Shown here: positions 34,591-44,805 of the stretch, in pieces
Numbering within the stretch: position 1 is the first letter of the stretch
How the letters are laid out: the number at the start of each line of letters is the position of its first letter
NCBI GenBank assembly: GCA_029449235.1
Contig: JANATG010000018.1
Location: forward strand, 682,001 to 746,000
Length of the DNA: 64,000 nucleotides
DNA from: Linnemannia schmuckeri
Taxonomy: Eukaryota > Mortierellomycota > Mortierellomycetes > Mortierellales > Mortierellaceae
Direction: 5' to 3'
Notes under the pieces: model-generated
Databases searched by the model: none
Seen by the model: only the letters and a program-made list of their open reading frames with translations
What the model was told of the DNA's origin: nothing
Position numbers and translations under genes: made by a program

Positions 34591-37509
34591 ATGTTTGGGT
34601 TCGGAAGTCGCATCCACGATTCAGAGTATGTGAGCGATGCCGGTTTGGCTAACCTCCGTCTCTACAAGTACGGCTGTATCGACAAGTCGCCCGTCACCAA
34701 ATACGTCCTCAGTCACTACTGGAACTGGGCCGTCACCCTCTTCCCCATGTGGATGGCGTAAGTATCTCTTCTAACTACTATTTTTCTGCGAATGGATTTG
34801 GCCATTCCTCTTGTTTGTTTGTGTACGCTTGCTCACCTTGGAGTGGAAAAAAAACTGTAAAAAAGAAAAGAAAAGAAAATAGAGTCCACCCGACTGGTTC
34901 ATCAGAGCCCTACTTCTCTTTTGGCGTGGGGTAGGAGTAGGCTGATGAGAAAAATGGGGCTGCTTGTTGTGATCAATCAGTCTGCTCAATTCAGTAATCA
35001 ACTAAACACTCTAGCTAAGCAAGCAAGGAGTGTTTCATCATCATCTTTTGGTTGTCATTCGGTCGGTCGGTCATCATCATCTGAAGAAGAAAAGCACCCT
35101 TGCCCTTTGCGTCTCAGCACTACAGGAAAAGTACTCGACTAGCCCCTTTTCGCTGGCTCTCTTACTCCTCAACCTCGGCAGAATAGGGTTAAGCGGTGTA
35201 CTTTTTTTCTGGGCCCAGAGCGGTTGAAAAGTGACTTTAGCAAGGACGACGACGAGCCACGAACGCTGGATACTTGGCCGACATAAACAAGAACTCTCCC
35301 TCAACCCGACGGACTGAACAAACAACAGCAACACCAACCACAGCGGCAGAATGAGTTAATGAACTATTCAAGGCAACAACTGCAATAAGACAGTGTGCGA
35401 TGCGGATCAATTGAACCCGCAAGGATAGTCTGATTGTCGCTGCTTGTTATTTGTGGAGGAGAAAGGATCGCGGTAATCAACAAATGACGGCAAAAGGGAC
35501 AGCCTAAGGCATTTCTCACTACAGTAGTCCGAAAGAGCAGAAGAGATTGAAAGGAGAGATTGTGTGTGTTATTTTTGTACATGTATAACAGCCCTGGCCT
35601 TGGCTGAAGTTATCCCTCACACCATTGAACAGAACAAGAACTAACCCTCTGTCCTTGCATCTCTGTGATATATAGTCCCAACTTGATTACGTTGATTGGC
35701 TTTGGTTTTGTGGTCTCCAACTTGTTCATCGTCATCTACTTTATCCCTGATCTGTACTCTCCAGGCCCTACCTGGGTCTACTTCAGGTAATTATCAGCAA
35801 CCCTCGTCGTTATCTTTTCTTCCCTCTTAGCCTACTACTATCTATCGACGTTGTTTCCCAGCCTGTGCTTCATTTCATGCAGTCGTCAGGAGCAGATTCA
35901 CTGGTCAATGCAAAAAAAAAAAAAAAAAAAAAAAAACAAACACAAGCCGACCCGCAGGACAAAAAGGAGAACGACAGAAGAAAGGAAGCAAAATAGTAGT
36001 TGTACTATATATTACTGTTTTTTCCCATGGACCCCTGGATAGACACTTATGGAATGGAATGGAGGATAGGATGGGAATGGGAGGAAGAGAAAAATGTGCC
36101 ACGGACCCTTTTCCCTTCTCTCGAAATTATGACTCTACACAATCAACTATCTCGGGACGAAACATCATAAACATCGAGCAGGCTTGCAAAAGAGAAAAGT
36201 AAACAGCGGTATGGGAGTGAGACGGATGATGATCTAACCCTAAACAATACTTCGCTGTTCATCATCCTCAACAATAGCTGTGCCATTGGACTGTGGTTGT
36301 ATTCCACTTTTGACAATGTTGATGGAAAGCAGGCTCGTCGTACTGGAACCTCGTCACCTTTGGGAGAGTTGTTTGATCACGGATGCGATGCCTTGAACTG
36401 CTGCATCGGTTCCGTCAATCAAGCCGCCTGCATGTCGATGGGTCACTCCTGGTACTCGGCCTTCCTCCTGCTCCTCACCACCCTCCCCTTCTTCCTGTCC
36501 ACCTGGGAAGAGTACCACACTGGAGTTCTCTACCTCGGCTATGTCAACGGTCCCACCGAGGGTCTTATCCTTGCCTGTCTCGTCATGTTGATCTCTGGCT
36601 TCATGGGTCCTCTCTTCTGGAGATCTAACGCCGTCGAACTCTTTGGCACCGGCTTTGGTATCATCCCTGACGACTGGATTCTTTTGGATCTTATGGTTGC
36701 CGGCATGACCATCCTCATGGTTGTCGGTCACATCCCCCCTTGGTAAGCAATAACGACTCTTCTTTTACTGAGAAACAAAGATAAGCTACTACAAGCATGA
36801 CATTGACTAATTCCTATCCTTTATATATAATAGCTTGATTGCTGTGTACAAGTCGTGCAAGGAGCAGAACAAGTCGGTCATTGCTGCTTACTCTGAGCTT
36901 TTGCCCATGTCATTGTTCCTTGTCAGTGCCTACGCCTGGCTCTCATCTCCTTACTCGTACGTCTTCAAGGACCAGCACTTTATCCTCTTTGCTGTCACTG
37001 TCGGCATTGTCTTTGGTCGCATGGCCACCAAGATCATCTTGGCCCACGTCACCAAGAGCGCCTTCCCTTACTTCACCGTCCAGTTGATCCCCCTCATCCT
37101 CGGAGCTTTCATCACCAACGCCCCCGTGATGTTCGGATGGGACCCCATCTTCACCTCGGACACCGAGTACTACTTCCTTTGGGCCTACTTCATCTTTGTC
37201 GCTGTCGCCTATGCCCAATGGGCCGTTGTTGTCATTGACAGGTTCTGCACCTACCTTGGCATCAAGTGCCTGTCTATTCCCAGACCCAAAGGTTTGTGAT
37301 TCTATTTTTTTGCATTCGCTTTGTGCGTTTTTTTTATTCTTGGCAATGTTTGACAAGTGGGCCATGGTTATTGCCAAGGCGCCTTAAAACGTTGTCTGTT
37401 TGAGGTCTAAAATATCTCATGCGTTTCTTTTTCGCTTACCCTTGTAGCGCAGCAATCTGAAGAAGAAGAGGGACTCATTGGAAGCGCTCCCCGCAACCAC
37501 CAGGATTAA
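34591..37509 (+). CDS. sn-1,2-diacylglycerol choline/ethanolamine phosphotransferase
   Basis: Integral ER/Golgi membrane enzyme of the CDP-choline/CDP-ethanolamine (Kennedy) pathway, transferring the phospho-head group from the CDP-alcohol to diacylglycerol. Exons 34591-34757, 35676-35786, 36278-36742, 36834-37291 and 37448-37509 encode 420 residues, close to the yeast Cpt1/Ept1 length. The CDP-alcohol phosphatidyltransferase signature DG-x2-AR-x8-G-x3-D-x3-D is complete at residues 108-130 (D108, G109, A112, R113, G122, D126, D130). Several hydrophobic helices follow, including SAFLLLLTTLPFFL and LMVAGMTILMVVGHI. The first two introns are long (918 and 491 bp), the others about 91 and 156 bp. 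Whether choline or ethanolamine is preferred cannot be read from the sequence, so no CPT1/EPT1 symbol is given. Confidence 0.95.
35912..35936. repeat. 25-nt poly(A) tract inside intron 2 of the phosphotransferase gene
   Basis: An uninterrupted run of A lies inside the 491-bp intron and accounts for part of its extra length. Confidence 0.85.
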
Positions 37510-37775
37510 AATAGCGAGTTTTGACGATTCAAGAGGACAGCCCGGCCTCAAAAAGAAAAGCAGCAGGAGTATTCTTCGTCTCCAAGATGAGGTAGAAAAA
37601 AACGGCGGGAACTGTGCAAGATCTTTTATGTTCCGGTGTTGTCCCTGGCATTTTCTATTATTATACCCCTTTTACTTCTTTTTTTCTTTGCTTCCATTTT
37701 GATGTTTACTCTCGGCCAACATATATATTGTAATATTTTCATATCAGTTTTCGTCTTTTTTGTTCCATAAACAAG

Positions 37776-37802
37776 TTTTTTTTTTTTTTTTTTTTTTTTT
37801 TT
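37776..37802. repeat. 27-nt poly(T) tract
   Basis: A run of T lies about 270 bp past the phosphotransferase stop, at the border between the housekeeping genes and the F-box array. Confidence 0.85.
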
Positions 37803-38053
37803 CACACAACAGACTGTATTACTTGAGGGAGCATGGTAATTAGAGACATAATAATTGATATCAAATTACCAGTGAAACGCGTTCAAGAGAAAAAAAACCC
37901 CCCATTAAGGCTAACAATTCCGTGCGACAGCAGTTTGTCTCGACCCAGCCACCAACGACATTTTTCTCACACATGAGCGTGCCTACTTGTAATTGAATTC
38001 CTTTCTTTCATGCCAACCTCGACATTCATCCACCACCATCATCCACAGCTGCC

Positions 38054-38520
38054 GTGTCGACCCCCTGCAAAAAGGGCTGCTCAACCTAGTAACTGTGTAT
38101 CTCAACCATAGGGACGTCCTCTCGCCATCAGGAGGATGCACAGACTTGTCACGCCAACGCTCTACAAGAGCCTGGTAAAGCAACTCAAAAACAGGTTCTA
38201 GATTTTTGCATCTTTGCCTGCTCTTCTCGCCCTTGTTTGGAATGCTCAGTGTGTCAGGATACTGAAGATTGGAATGGATGAGCTCGCTTTTTATACACTT
38301 AGTGAGGTTGGAGAAATGGAAGAGTCTTCGTGGATCGGTCTTCGCTTGGTCGGACGAGAAGATGGTGACGATGGCGTAGCCGGAAGTGGCGTGGACTAAT
38401 TAGAATTGGCCGAGACTGGGTTAAGCGGATTTCTTTCCTGATGAGGAGGATGTGGATGATTCATTTGCCTGACTTGTGAACAGGCGGCAGGGTGGTGTTG
38501 GCTTCGAGTTGTGACTGATA
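38054..38520 (+). pseudogene. F-box/LRR pseudogene with lost start codon and large internal deletion
   Basis: This is a shortened duplicate of the intact gene 0.6 kb downstream. The expected start GCCATGTCAACC is here GCCGTGTCGACC (GTG at 38054). The F-box core FFDIPEL is deleted, while LLNLVTVYLNHRDVL remains. The block LLALVWNAQCVRILKIGMDEL matches the following conserved segment. Near 38300 the sequence jumps directly to the C-terminal block: the DNA from about 38310 to 38520, including GGTCGGACGAGA and AGAATTGGCCGAGA, aligns with 40350-40590 of the intact gene, so roughly 1.3 kb is missing. In-frame stops follow. It cannot make a family protein. Confidence 0.75.
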
Positions 38521-38683
38521 GGTGTGAAAAAGGCGAAGAGAAGGAGTAAACTTGGATATCACAGGGCGAAATTCCCATCAATGGCCAAAGCCACACACTT
38601 CAAACCTAACAATAAAACAAGGGATTCCTTTTCTTGTCCTTCTCGACACTCATTCATTCACCACTACCATCACCACAACCGCC

Positions 38684-40594
38684 ATGTCAACCTCCTGCAA
38701 GAAGTTCTTCGACATACCAGAACTACTCAACCTACTAACGACGTATCTCACCCTCAAGGATGTTCTCAACCTTGTCCTCACCAGCAGGAGGATGCACAGA
38801 CTTGTCACACCAACACTCTACCAGGACCTGGAGGTGCCACATGGCAGGGAGTTCCGGATGTTCACATCCTTCCCGGCCTTGCACGCCCTTGCGCGGAACG
38901 TCCAACACGTCAGGATGCTTATGATAGGAGTAGATGAACTCGCCTACCTTTACAATTGCGAACTCGCTTTCCAGGAGCTCACTTCGTGGACCACGGACAC
39001 TCCACTACCTCGACTAAGCTGGCTACCCCCAGCCGACATCCGCTCCTGCCAAGTCGTAGCCTTACCTCCGATAAGCCGTCTTTCGGAACTCAAACTACAT
39101 ATGGTCATTTCCAGTAACTACCCCTACACGATGCGCAGTATCAACTCTCCTCGAGCGAATCTATCTCAGCTTTGTTGGCTACTCTTCCTCAACCCTGGCC
39201 TGGCCACGCTGACCTTGTACGGCGTCCCGATTCTGGATTTTCGAGGCAGCCGCTTGTTCGGCGGGGCGATTGCAAGTCTGTCCAAGCTGAAGACACTGAC
39301 GGTCTGGCTTCATTGCAGGAGCAAGGAGTGGTCTCAACTGTTGACTTATGCTTTCATATGCTGCAGACCATCCATTCAAAAACTCACTCTAATCATGGAA
39401 TCCTACAAGAACTCTGAACGATCCCACGAAGCCATAGCAGAGGACAAGCACGAGGAGTGGTGGAAGAGGAATGAGGATTTGGCACCGCTTATCAAGACAC
39501 AAGAGCTTTTGATTAACCTGAAGGAACTGACTCTTCAAGGTCCACGCAAGTTTGTCTGGAAATCGTTGGGCGTTCTCCCCTCGCTGTTTTCCCATTCTCC
39601 AAACATCAAGAAGCTGGAATTGGACATCAATATAGACGCGGGAGAGAAGGAGACCGATATTCTTGGACAGTTTATTGCTCAGGAGTGTCCCAAGATCGAA
39701 AGTTTGTCCTGTGGCTCTGTGAACGCTCATGTACACGATCCACTCGGGTTCAGGATTCTGGATTCACTTCCGCCACAGCAAGTCACCAGCTTTAATTACA
39801 GCGGCGTTCTCTCGGCCATTAATAGTCCAACTATCAACGTGTCCGTCCTACAGCACTCAACGTCCCTACGAGAGGTTCGCCTCAACGGAGCCGAGGGGCA
39901 CTACTATATCTCTGCCTCCGCGATCCTCAGAGAATGTCGTAACCTGGAGAAACTCTATATCTTGTTCCTTCCTGAGGGCGGACTATTCATACCATTGGAC
40001 GACGCTTTGAAGCACCCCTGGGGCTGCACCAAATTGACCCACCTCACCCTCGCGATCAGTGGATGCGAGCTGCCCGACGAGCTTGGAGTTATGTCCTACT
40101 ACCGTCGCCCGACTCCCATCACCCTTACCGAGGACGAGACCCTGCATTTTGCACGACTAGGGGAACTATACCGACGGATCGGCGCATTGAAGGAGCTACG
40201 AAAGCTGGATCTGCACATGCCATTATTCGACGAAGCCGGCGAAGTGGACACCCGTTGCTTTGACGATCCCACGTCGTTCCCAGCCATGCTGAACCTCGAG
40301 GATGCACGGAGAGGTCGACCAGGATTTCTGCAGCAACTTTCAGGACTCAAGAAATTGGAGACCCTTCGGGGGTCGGTCTGCGCATGGTCGGACGAGACGA
40401 AGGTGACGATGGAGTGGCCTGAAGTGGTGTGGATTGACCAGAATTGGCCGAGATTGAGGCATGCTTGTTTCTTTCTTGAAGCGAAGGATGTGAGTGAGCC
40501 GTTTTCGTGGCTTCAGCGGAGACGGCAGGAGGGTGTTGGCACTGGTTGTACAGGGCTTCGTATTGTGACTGATAGCTACGACAACGACGAGTAG
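38684..40594 (+). CDS. F-box/leucine-rich repeat protein, array member A (intact)
   Basis: Single exon, 636 residues. The N-terminal F-box reads FFDIPELLNLLTTYLTLKDV and continues SRRMHRLVTPTLY (about residues 8-50). Irregular leucine-rich repeats of the RNI-like kind follow, such as NLKELTLQG, NIKKLELDI and KLTHLTLAISGCELP. The C-terminal third has the family hallmark RPTPITLT (475-482), then LYRRIGALKELRKLDLHM, SFPAMLNL and a WPEVVWIDQNWPRLRHA block. Such proteins usually bind Skp1 through the F-box and recruit substrates to an SCF ubiquitin ligase through the repeats; the substrate is unknown. The start at 38684 is preferred over an upstream in-frame ATG at 38552 because MSTSCKKFF aligns with the starts of the sister genes and sits in their common CACCACC-type context. 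Confidence 0.85.
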   Translation: MSTSCKKFFDIPELLNLLTTYLTLKDVLNLVLTSRRMHRLVTPTLYQDLEVPHGREFRMFTSFPALHALARNVQHVRMLMIGVDELAYLYNCELAFQELTSWTTDTPLPRLSWLPPADIRSCQVVALPPISRLSELKLHMVISSNYPYTMRSINSPRANLSQLCWLLFLNPGLATLTLYGVPILDFRGSRLFGGAIASLSKLKTLTVWLHCRSKEWSQLLTYAFICCRPSIQKLTLIMESYKNSERSHEAIAEDKHEEWWKRNEDLAPLIKTQELLINLKELTLQGPRKFVWKSLGVLPSLFSHSPNIKKLELDINIDAGEKETDILGQFIAQECPKIESLSCGSVNAHVHDPLGFRILDSLPPQQVTSFNYSGVLSAINSPTINVSVLQHSTSLREVRLNGAEGHYYISASAILRECRNLEKLYILFLPEGGLFIPLDDALKHPWGCTKLTHLTLAISGCELPDELGVMSYYRRPTPITLTEDETLHFARLGELYRRIGALKELRKLDLHMPLFDEAGEVDTRCFDDPTSFPAMLNLEDARRGRPGFLQQLSGLKKLETLRGSVCAWSDETKVTMEWPEVVWIDQNWPRLRHACFFLEAKDVSEPFSWLQRRRQEGVGTGCTGLRIVTDSYDNDE

Positions 40595-40619
40595 AGTGGA
40601 ACGAAAGAAGAATATACCC

Positions 40620-40639
40620 TTTTTTTTTTTTTTTTTTTT
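40620..40639. repeat. 20-nt poly(T) tract
   Basis: A T run just past the stop codon of array member A, interrupted further on by more T-rich sequence; it lies in the 164-210 bp gap before member B. Confidence 0.8.
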
Positions 40640-40802
40640 ATTCTTTTTACTTTTTTTAAATTTTTAATCATTTGATTCAGCACGATTAAATATTACGCGA
40701 GTTTCTCACACTGAAAGCCACGTGCACAGACCCAAAAAAAGGATCCTTTTCTTGATTCCTTCTGAGATCAACCTCAACCTCAACCCACATTCAATCGCAA
40801 AC

Positions 40803-41922
40803 ATGTCGACCTCGACCGCCTGTGAACAGTTCTTCGACATACCAGAGCTTCCTCGGCTATTGACGGTGTTCCTCGACCGAAAGGATGTCTCGAGACTTGC
40901 CCGCACCTGCCGCAAGATGGACAATCTTTGCACACCCTCACTCTACAGCAGCCTGGAGCAAAGTATCGACGGTTAGTCCAAGATTTGGGAGAGTTTACCG
41001 GCCCTGCTCGCCTTACGTCGGACACGCCAGGAATCTAGATGCCGGGAGAGAGATACTCACCTATTACTATAGCTGCATGCTCGCTTTCGAGGAGCTCTAC
41101 TCGCAGATCTTGGACACTTCACTCTCTCGATTCCCCTGGCTACCACCGCTTGACATCCGCACCTGCCAAGTTGTCGCTCTGCCTTCAATGGCCCGTCTGT
41201 CGTCTCTTCATTTAAGTCTCGACCCTTCGGACAAGGAACCCTGTACGATGCCCAGCGCCAGCGACGTTCGAGCTGTATTACCTCAGCTCTGTTGGTATAC
41301 CCATAACCCCTGCTTGACCGACTTAGCCTTGATCTCGGTGCTACTTCTGGATCTTCGAGACGGACGAGTGTTTGTCAAAGCCCTTGCTGGACTGACCAAG
41401 TTGAAGATATTGTCGCTCCGGATTCATTGCAGGGAGGACGATTGGATTGAGCTGTGAAAACATCTTTTCTTCCGCTTCCCGTCTTCCATCTGATGGCTAA
41501 CCTTAATTATCGAGGATTGTGGAAGGCTTTTGCGATACTAAGATGCACTGGAGGAGCTGGATTTGAAGATGGTTTCATTGGATGAAGGCGGTGAGGTGGA
41601 CTACGCGAGATTGGAGGATGATCGGGTGTCGTTCCCTGCGATGCTGAACCTGCCCGACCCTCGGTCAGGCATGCCAGGATTTCTTCACCATTTGGCTGGA
41701 CTAGAGAAACTGAGGTGGATTCGGGGGTCGGTTAGGGTAGTCACTGAGGAGACAAAGAGGACAATGGATTGGGTCGAAGCGACGTGGATGGACCGACACT
41801 GGCCTGCTCTCAGATATGCCGAGCTCTTTCCCTCACGCGACGACGTGCCGGCTCCATTCCAATGGCTAAAAGATAGGCGTGGCAAGGGCGAGCGATATAT
41901 TACGCTTTCTGTGTTTTCATAA
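40803..41922 (+). pseudogene. F-box/LRR pseudogene, array member B (frameshifts and internal deletion)
   Basis: The ATG at 40803 and the F-box (FFDIPELPRLLTVFLDRKDV followed by CRKMDNLCTPSLY) are intact, but the frame closes at 40976 within the next block. Homology resumes in another frame at about 41050 with LTYYYSCMLAFEELYSQ and PQLCWYTHNPCLTDLALIS, and stops at 41457 (REDDWIEL then TGA). After LTLIIEDCGR the sequence jumps to LEELDLKMVSLDEGGEV (41540), missing roughly 1 kb of the central repeats and the RPTPITLT block. The C-terminal block then runs open to 41922. If transcribed it could make only a bare F-box peptide of about 57 residues. Confidence 0.78.
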
Positions 41923-42109
41923 GACAGGTGGAGCTACCTATTAGATGTCGTTAAAAACCATGTCAGTGCAAATGTATGGATTCGTATGTATATGAAATTT
42001 CACTGCCACAAGCGCACAAGAAAAAAAACAACTGTAGCTGATTGCGTTTTGAGTGACCATCCTTTCGACACGCATTCATTCTTCATTGGCAACATCAACC
42101 ATCACCACC

Positions 42110-44014
42110 ATGTCGGACGCTTGCAAACGGTTTTTCGACATATCAGAGCTTTTCGTACTTTTGCTGGCATTCCTCGAGCAGAAGGATGTAGCGAGTCTCG
42201 CTCGCACCAACCGCGAGATGCACAGTCTCTGTACGCCATCACTCTACAACGAACTGCGGTGTGTTAAAGGCCAGGCTGGCGGTAGCCGCGAGTTCAGGAT
42301 TTTCGAGTCTTTGGCGGCCCTTCACGCCCTTGCACGGAGCATACAACATGTCAGGATGCTGGATATTGGCCCAACCGAACTAGCCTACTACTATAACTGC
42401 GTGCTCGCCTTCGAAAAAGAGGAGCCTCATTCACAGACGACGGATGTTCCTGTCCTCACACGACCAGCATGGTTGCCACCAGCCGACGTTCACTCCTGCC
42501 AGATGGTATCTCTGCCTTCAATGACTCGACTATCGCATTTCAACATGACCACCGGTTCCATTGGCAAAAAGTCCTATTCGGTACCTAGCGTCAAGGATCT
42601 CCGTGCGAGATTGCCACAGACCTGTTGGCTCATATCTCAGAACCCGGGTTTGACTTCGCTGACCTTGTCCGGCGTTCCGTTTCGAGAGTGGCACGGCCGA
42701 ATTCTCGCTGAGACACTGGTGGGGTTATCCAAATTGGAGACACTGACCCTCAACATCCACTGCAGGCATCATTATTGGCTTGAGATATGGCAGCAATTGT
42801 TTTTCTGCCTCCCGTTGTCTATCCGAAAGTTTTCCATAAACTTTACGGAGAACGGAAGGGCTTGGCGATTTGACAGCGTTGCTGCAGCAGGAATCTCGAG
42901 GGGCAACTGGTATCTTAAGGATGTGACGTCCGAAATTGCGAGACGGGAGGAGCCACTGATTCATCTGCAGGAGCTATCGTTTCATGGTATGAGGGGCAGC
43001 TATTGGGAAAACACGGTCGATATCGCTGCAATGTTGGCGCATTGTCCAAACATCAAGAAATTCGACACATACTTAGAGATCTGGAACCACAGTCTTGATG
43101 ATGAGGCTGTTGGACAACTCATTGCAGAGATGTGTCCCAAGATCGAGTCACTGGTGTACGGACTGAACAAGCGCCAAAAGCAGAATCTTTTGCCATTCAA
43201 GATCATGGAGGCTTTGCCTGCGCAGCAGGTCGTCAACGTTGAGTTTCGCGTCGGGTCTTTTAGGATCGACATGTCTGTAATGAACTGGGCCATCCGGCGG
43301 CACTCGACGACACTACGGGAGCTACGGTTCCAAAAGGACAACGATGTCTTTACCATAATTTCCGCCTCCACCGTCCTCGAGGAGTGCTGTCAATTAGAGG
43401 TGCTTCAAATGCCATGCACACATACCGGCGGATTCTATGGCACTTTGTATGATGTTTTGGCACACCCCTGGGCTTGCACCAAGCTGAAGCAACTCACACT
43501 CGCGATCAGTGATTGTGAGCTACCCGTCGAGCCTGAAGTCCTGCGATTCTATCTTCGTCCAACTCCGATTACTCTTACCGAGATCGAAACTGAGCATCTT
43601 TTCCAACTGGAAAACCTGTACCGCAGGATTGGCTCATTAAAGGAGTTGCAGGAGCTGGATCTAAGGATGGTTCCGTTAAAGCAAGGTGGGAAAGTGGATG
43701 TTGAGATGATGGAGGACAATCGCTTGTCGTTCCCTGCCATGCTGAACCTTCAACACCTGCGGATGGGCATGCCCGGATATCTCGACTTGTTATCCGGGCT
43801 AAGTAAGCTAGAAGTGCTTCAAGGCTCGATCCGCGCGGATTCGGAAGAAACGAGGAGGACTATAGAGATATCTGAAACGAATTGGGTCCATCGACACTGG
43901 CCCTCTCTTCGACATGCCGGATTCTTTGCGAAGCGGGAGGATATTAGTATGCCGTTTATGGAGCTGGAGAGTAGATACCGACTTGATGGCGTGAGCATTC
44001 AACTCTTTTGCTGA
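42110..44014 (+). CDS. F-box/leucine-rich repeat protein, array member C (intact)
   Basis: Single exon, 634 residues, collinear with member A throughout. F-box: FFDISELFVLLLAFLEQKDV then NREMHSLCTPSLY. Conserved central blocks are SIQHVRMLDIGPTELAYYYN, PAWLPPADVHSCQMVSLPSM and CWLISQNPGLTSLTLSG. The C-terminal hallmark is RPTPITLTEIETEHLFQLEN, then LYRRIGSLKELQELDLRM and SFPAMLNL. Compared with A it has several extra residues after the F-box (GQAGGS) and a different central segment. Expected role is a substrate-recognition subunit of an SCF E3 ligase, inferred from the domain layout only. The start at 42110 follows the context CACCACC shared with the sister genes; the upstream in-frame ATG at 42053 is not conserved. 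Confidence 0.85.
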   Translation: MSDACKRFFDISELFVLLLAFLEQKDVASLARTNREMHSLCTPSLYNELRCVKGQAGGSREFRIFESLAALHALARSIQHVRMLDIGPTELAYYYNCVLAFEKEEPHSQTTDVPVLTRPAWLPPADVHSCQMVSLPSMTRLSHFNMTTGSIGKKSYSVPSVKDLRARLPQTCWLISQNPGLTSLTLSGVPFREWHGRILAETLVGLSKLETLTLNIHCRHHYWLEIWQQLFFCLPLSIRKFSINFTENGRAWRFDSVAAAGISRGNWYLKDVTSEIARREEPLIHLQELSFHGMRGSYWENTVDIAAMLAHCPNIKKFDTYLEIWNHSLDDEAVGQLIAEMCPKIESLVYGLNKRQKQNLLPFKIMEALPAQQVVNVEFRVGSFRIDMSVMNWAIRRHSTTLRELRFQKDNDVFTIISASTVLEECCQLEVLQMPCTHTGGFYGTLYDVLAHPWACTKLKQLTLAISDCELPVEPEVLRFYLRPTPITLTEIETEHLFQLENLYRRIGSLKELQELDLRMVPLKQGGKVDVEMMEDNRLSFPAMLNLQHLRMGMPGYLDLLSGLSKLEVLQGSIRADSEETRRTIEISETNWVHRHWPSLRHAGFFAKREDISMPFMELESRYRLDGVSIQLFC

Positions 44015-44276
44015 ATAAGATATTGAAGGCTCTTTTTTTACTGCACGGTATGAATGAGATATGTATCATACTTTTTTTCTACGTTGATCTTTCTCAAACG
44101 AAAAGTAGAGAGACATGCTTTGACGGGAGGGACACCGTGCAAGGAGGACGGGTGCGAGACATGGGCGACGAAGAAGGGCGCAACACCCACTTGCATAAGA
44201 AAAAACATCTGATCGATTGATACATTTTGCCATATCCTGAATTCTCACGCTTGTGGAATTTTTGAATAGCAATATG

Positions 44277-44366
44277 GGGGTCAGGGGGCCGTTTGCGTGG
44301 CTGAGAGATACGTGTTTGGAGGATGGTCAGGATCGACTTGCTTGGGTGTGGCTCAAACAGTGGTTG
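44277..44366 (+). pseudogene. C-terminal tail remnant of an F-box/LRR gene
   Basis: About 30 codons read GVRGPFAWLRDTCLEDGQDR, closely matching the last residues of member D (WIREPFEWLRNKRLEDRRNE). Nothing upstream matches the family. It is an orphaned 3' end, showing that another member once stood between C and D. Confidence 0.6.
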
Positions 44367-44694
44367 AATAGGGTCATGGATGATACTTTGTCTCGATTGT
44401 CGTTGCTATTTTTTTTCTTATTTTTTTTGTTGAAAACAGCCACAAGGTAAAAGAAAGTGCTCGATGGCAAAAGAAGAAGGGAAAGGGCGACTTCATGTAC
44501 GCGGTACAAACGAGACCAACTATTGAGGAATGATGTTGATCACTGGAACGAATTGAGTTATCGGTCAATTGTTTATCACTGAGACATGGTGCTCATAATG
44601 GGTACGACGCGTTCCAGAGATGGTAATTTTTTTTTTAAAAAAAACGCGGTAAATGGCAGGGATCTAATTTTGGCGTGCGCCTTTTCACCCGCAG

Positions 44695-44711
44695 CTTGGC
44701 CATGCGCAAAG
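44695..44711 (+). promoter_or_regulatory. shared upstream element of array members D and E
   Basis: CTTGGCCATGCGCAAAG lies 95 bp before the ATG of member D. The same 17 bases with one difference (T for C) lie 117 bp before the ATG of member E. The flanks differ more, so this could be a conserved regulatory site, or simply a well-preserved piece of the duplicated promoter. Confidence 0.45.
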
Positions 44712-44805
44712 TACAAGGGTTCTTTTGTTGTTTCCGCATCCTTCTAAATCTTCCTTCTCTCATTCATTCACTCACTCACCCGTTCATTCATCACTCTCGC
44801 TTGCC

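Noticed and set aside
38552..38683. N-terminal extension of array member A from an upstream ATG
   Set aside because: The 44 extra residues are not shared by the sister genes, and the conserved start context lies at 38684.
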